A DNA stretch of 64,000 nt, from assembly GCA_017591395.1 (NCBI GenBank), contig WEDG01003452.1, forward strand, positions 1 to 64,000. Direction: 5' to 3'. Origin of the DNA: Schistocephalus solidus. Its lineage: Eukaryota > Platyhelminthes > Cestoda > Diphyllobothriidea > Diphyllobothriidae. Below the pieces are notes generated by a model. It made no database searches. It saw only the letters and a program-made list of their open reading frames with translations, and was not told where the DNA came from. The translations under genes were made by a program, and so were the position numbers. This document shows, one piece after another, positions 63,996 through 64,000 of the stretch (position 1 is its first letter; each line of letters starts with the position of its first letter).

Positions 63996-64000
63996 AATGT

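Overview
The window looks like a flatworm (platyhelminth) genome, probably a tapeworm of the Spirometra/Diphyllobothrium/Schistocephalus type. The evidence is AT-leaning non-coding DNA, GT-AG introns from 30 nt to 5.8 kb, one large intron-rich gene, and decayed Penelope-like (PLE), RTE-type and CR1-type retroelements plus tRNA-headed short repeats in the rest. The genus is inferred from the style of these repeat families and was not tested. There is no prokaryotic or organelle signature.

Layout. 1-11.4 kb is a transposon graveyard: CR1-like fragments on both strands, a PLE on the minus strand, an RTE element with its reverse transcriptase core deleted (3.1-5.6 kb), a minisatellite and a tRNA-headed SINE. 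12.5-35.6 kb is the only host gene I can support, a clustered-mitochondria (CLU/CLUH) protein. I resolved it into 20 coding exons whose phases all join, giving about 1,333 residues; human CLUH is about 1,300. Its introns hold a PLE relic (intron 6), a MITE-like element (intron 7) and SINE/PLE scraps (intron 13). 36-44 kb is mostly unassigned, with two MITE-like elements that carry telomere-like cores. 44-56 kb is dominated by PLE fragments, a (TA)n tract and a 2.7 kb tandem array. 57-64 kb holds more short repeats, a second RTE element, two more telomere-core elements and a second tRNA-headed SINE.

The most interesting system is the tandem array at 47.95-50.69 kb. It has about ten units of about 305 bp. 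On the minus strand each unit carries a tRNA-like head (A/B boxes) followed by a sequence that folds as a type I hammerhead ribozyme: stem I, CTGATGA, stem II, GAAA, a palindromic stem III and a cleavage site. This is the architecture of schistosome Sm-alpha elements and animal retrozymes. Several units keep the core and a pairable stem I, one pair of units shares the same core-breaking change, and subtypes differ at stem I positions while keeping them paired. Degenerate hammerhead-like motifs also lie at the 3' ends of PLE copies in the window, as known for PLE pseudo-LTRs. PLEs could therefore supply the reverse transcriptase and endonuclease for the non-autonomous ribozyme repeats, but all PLE copies seen here are broken.

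Limits: splice sites, repeat edges and RNA folds were read by eye. Degenerate element boundaries are good to a few tens of bases at best.
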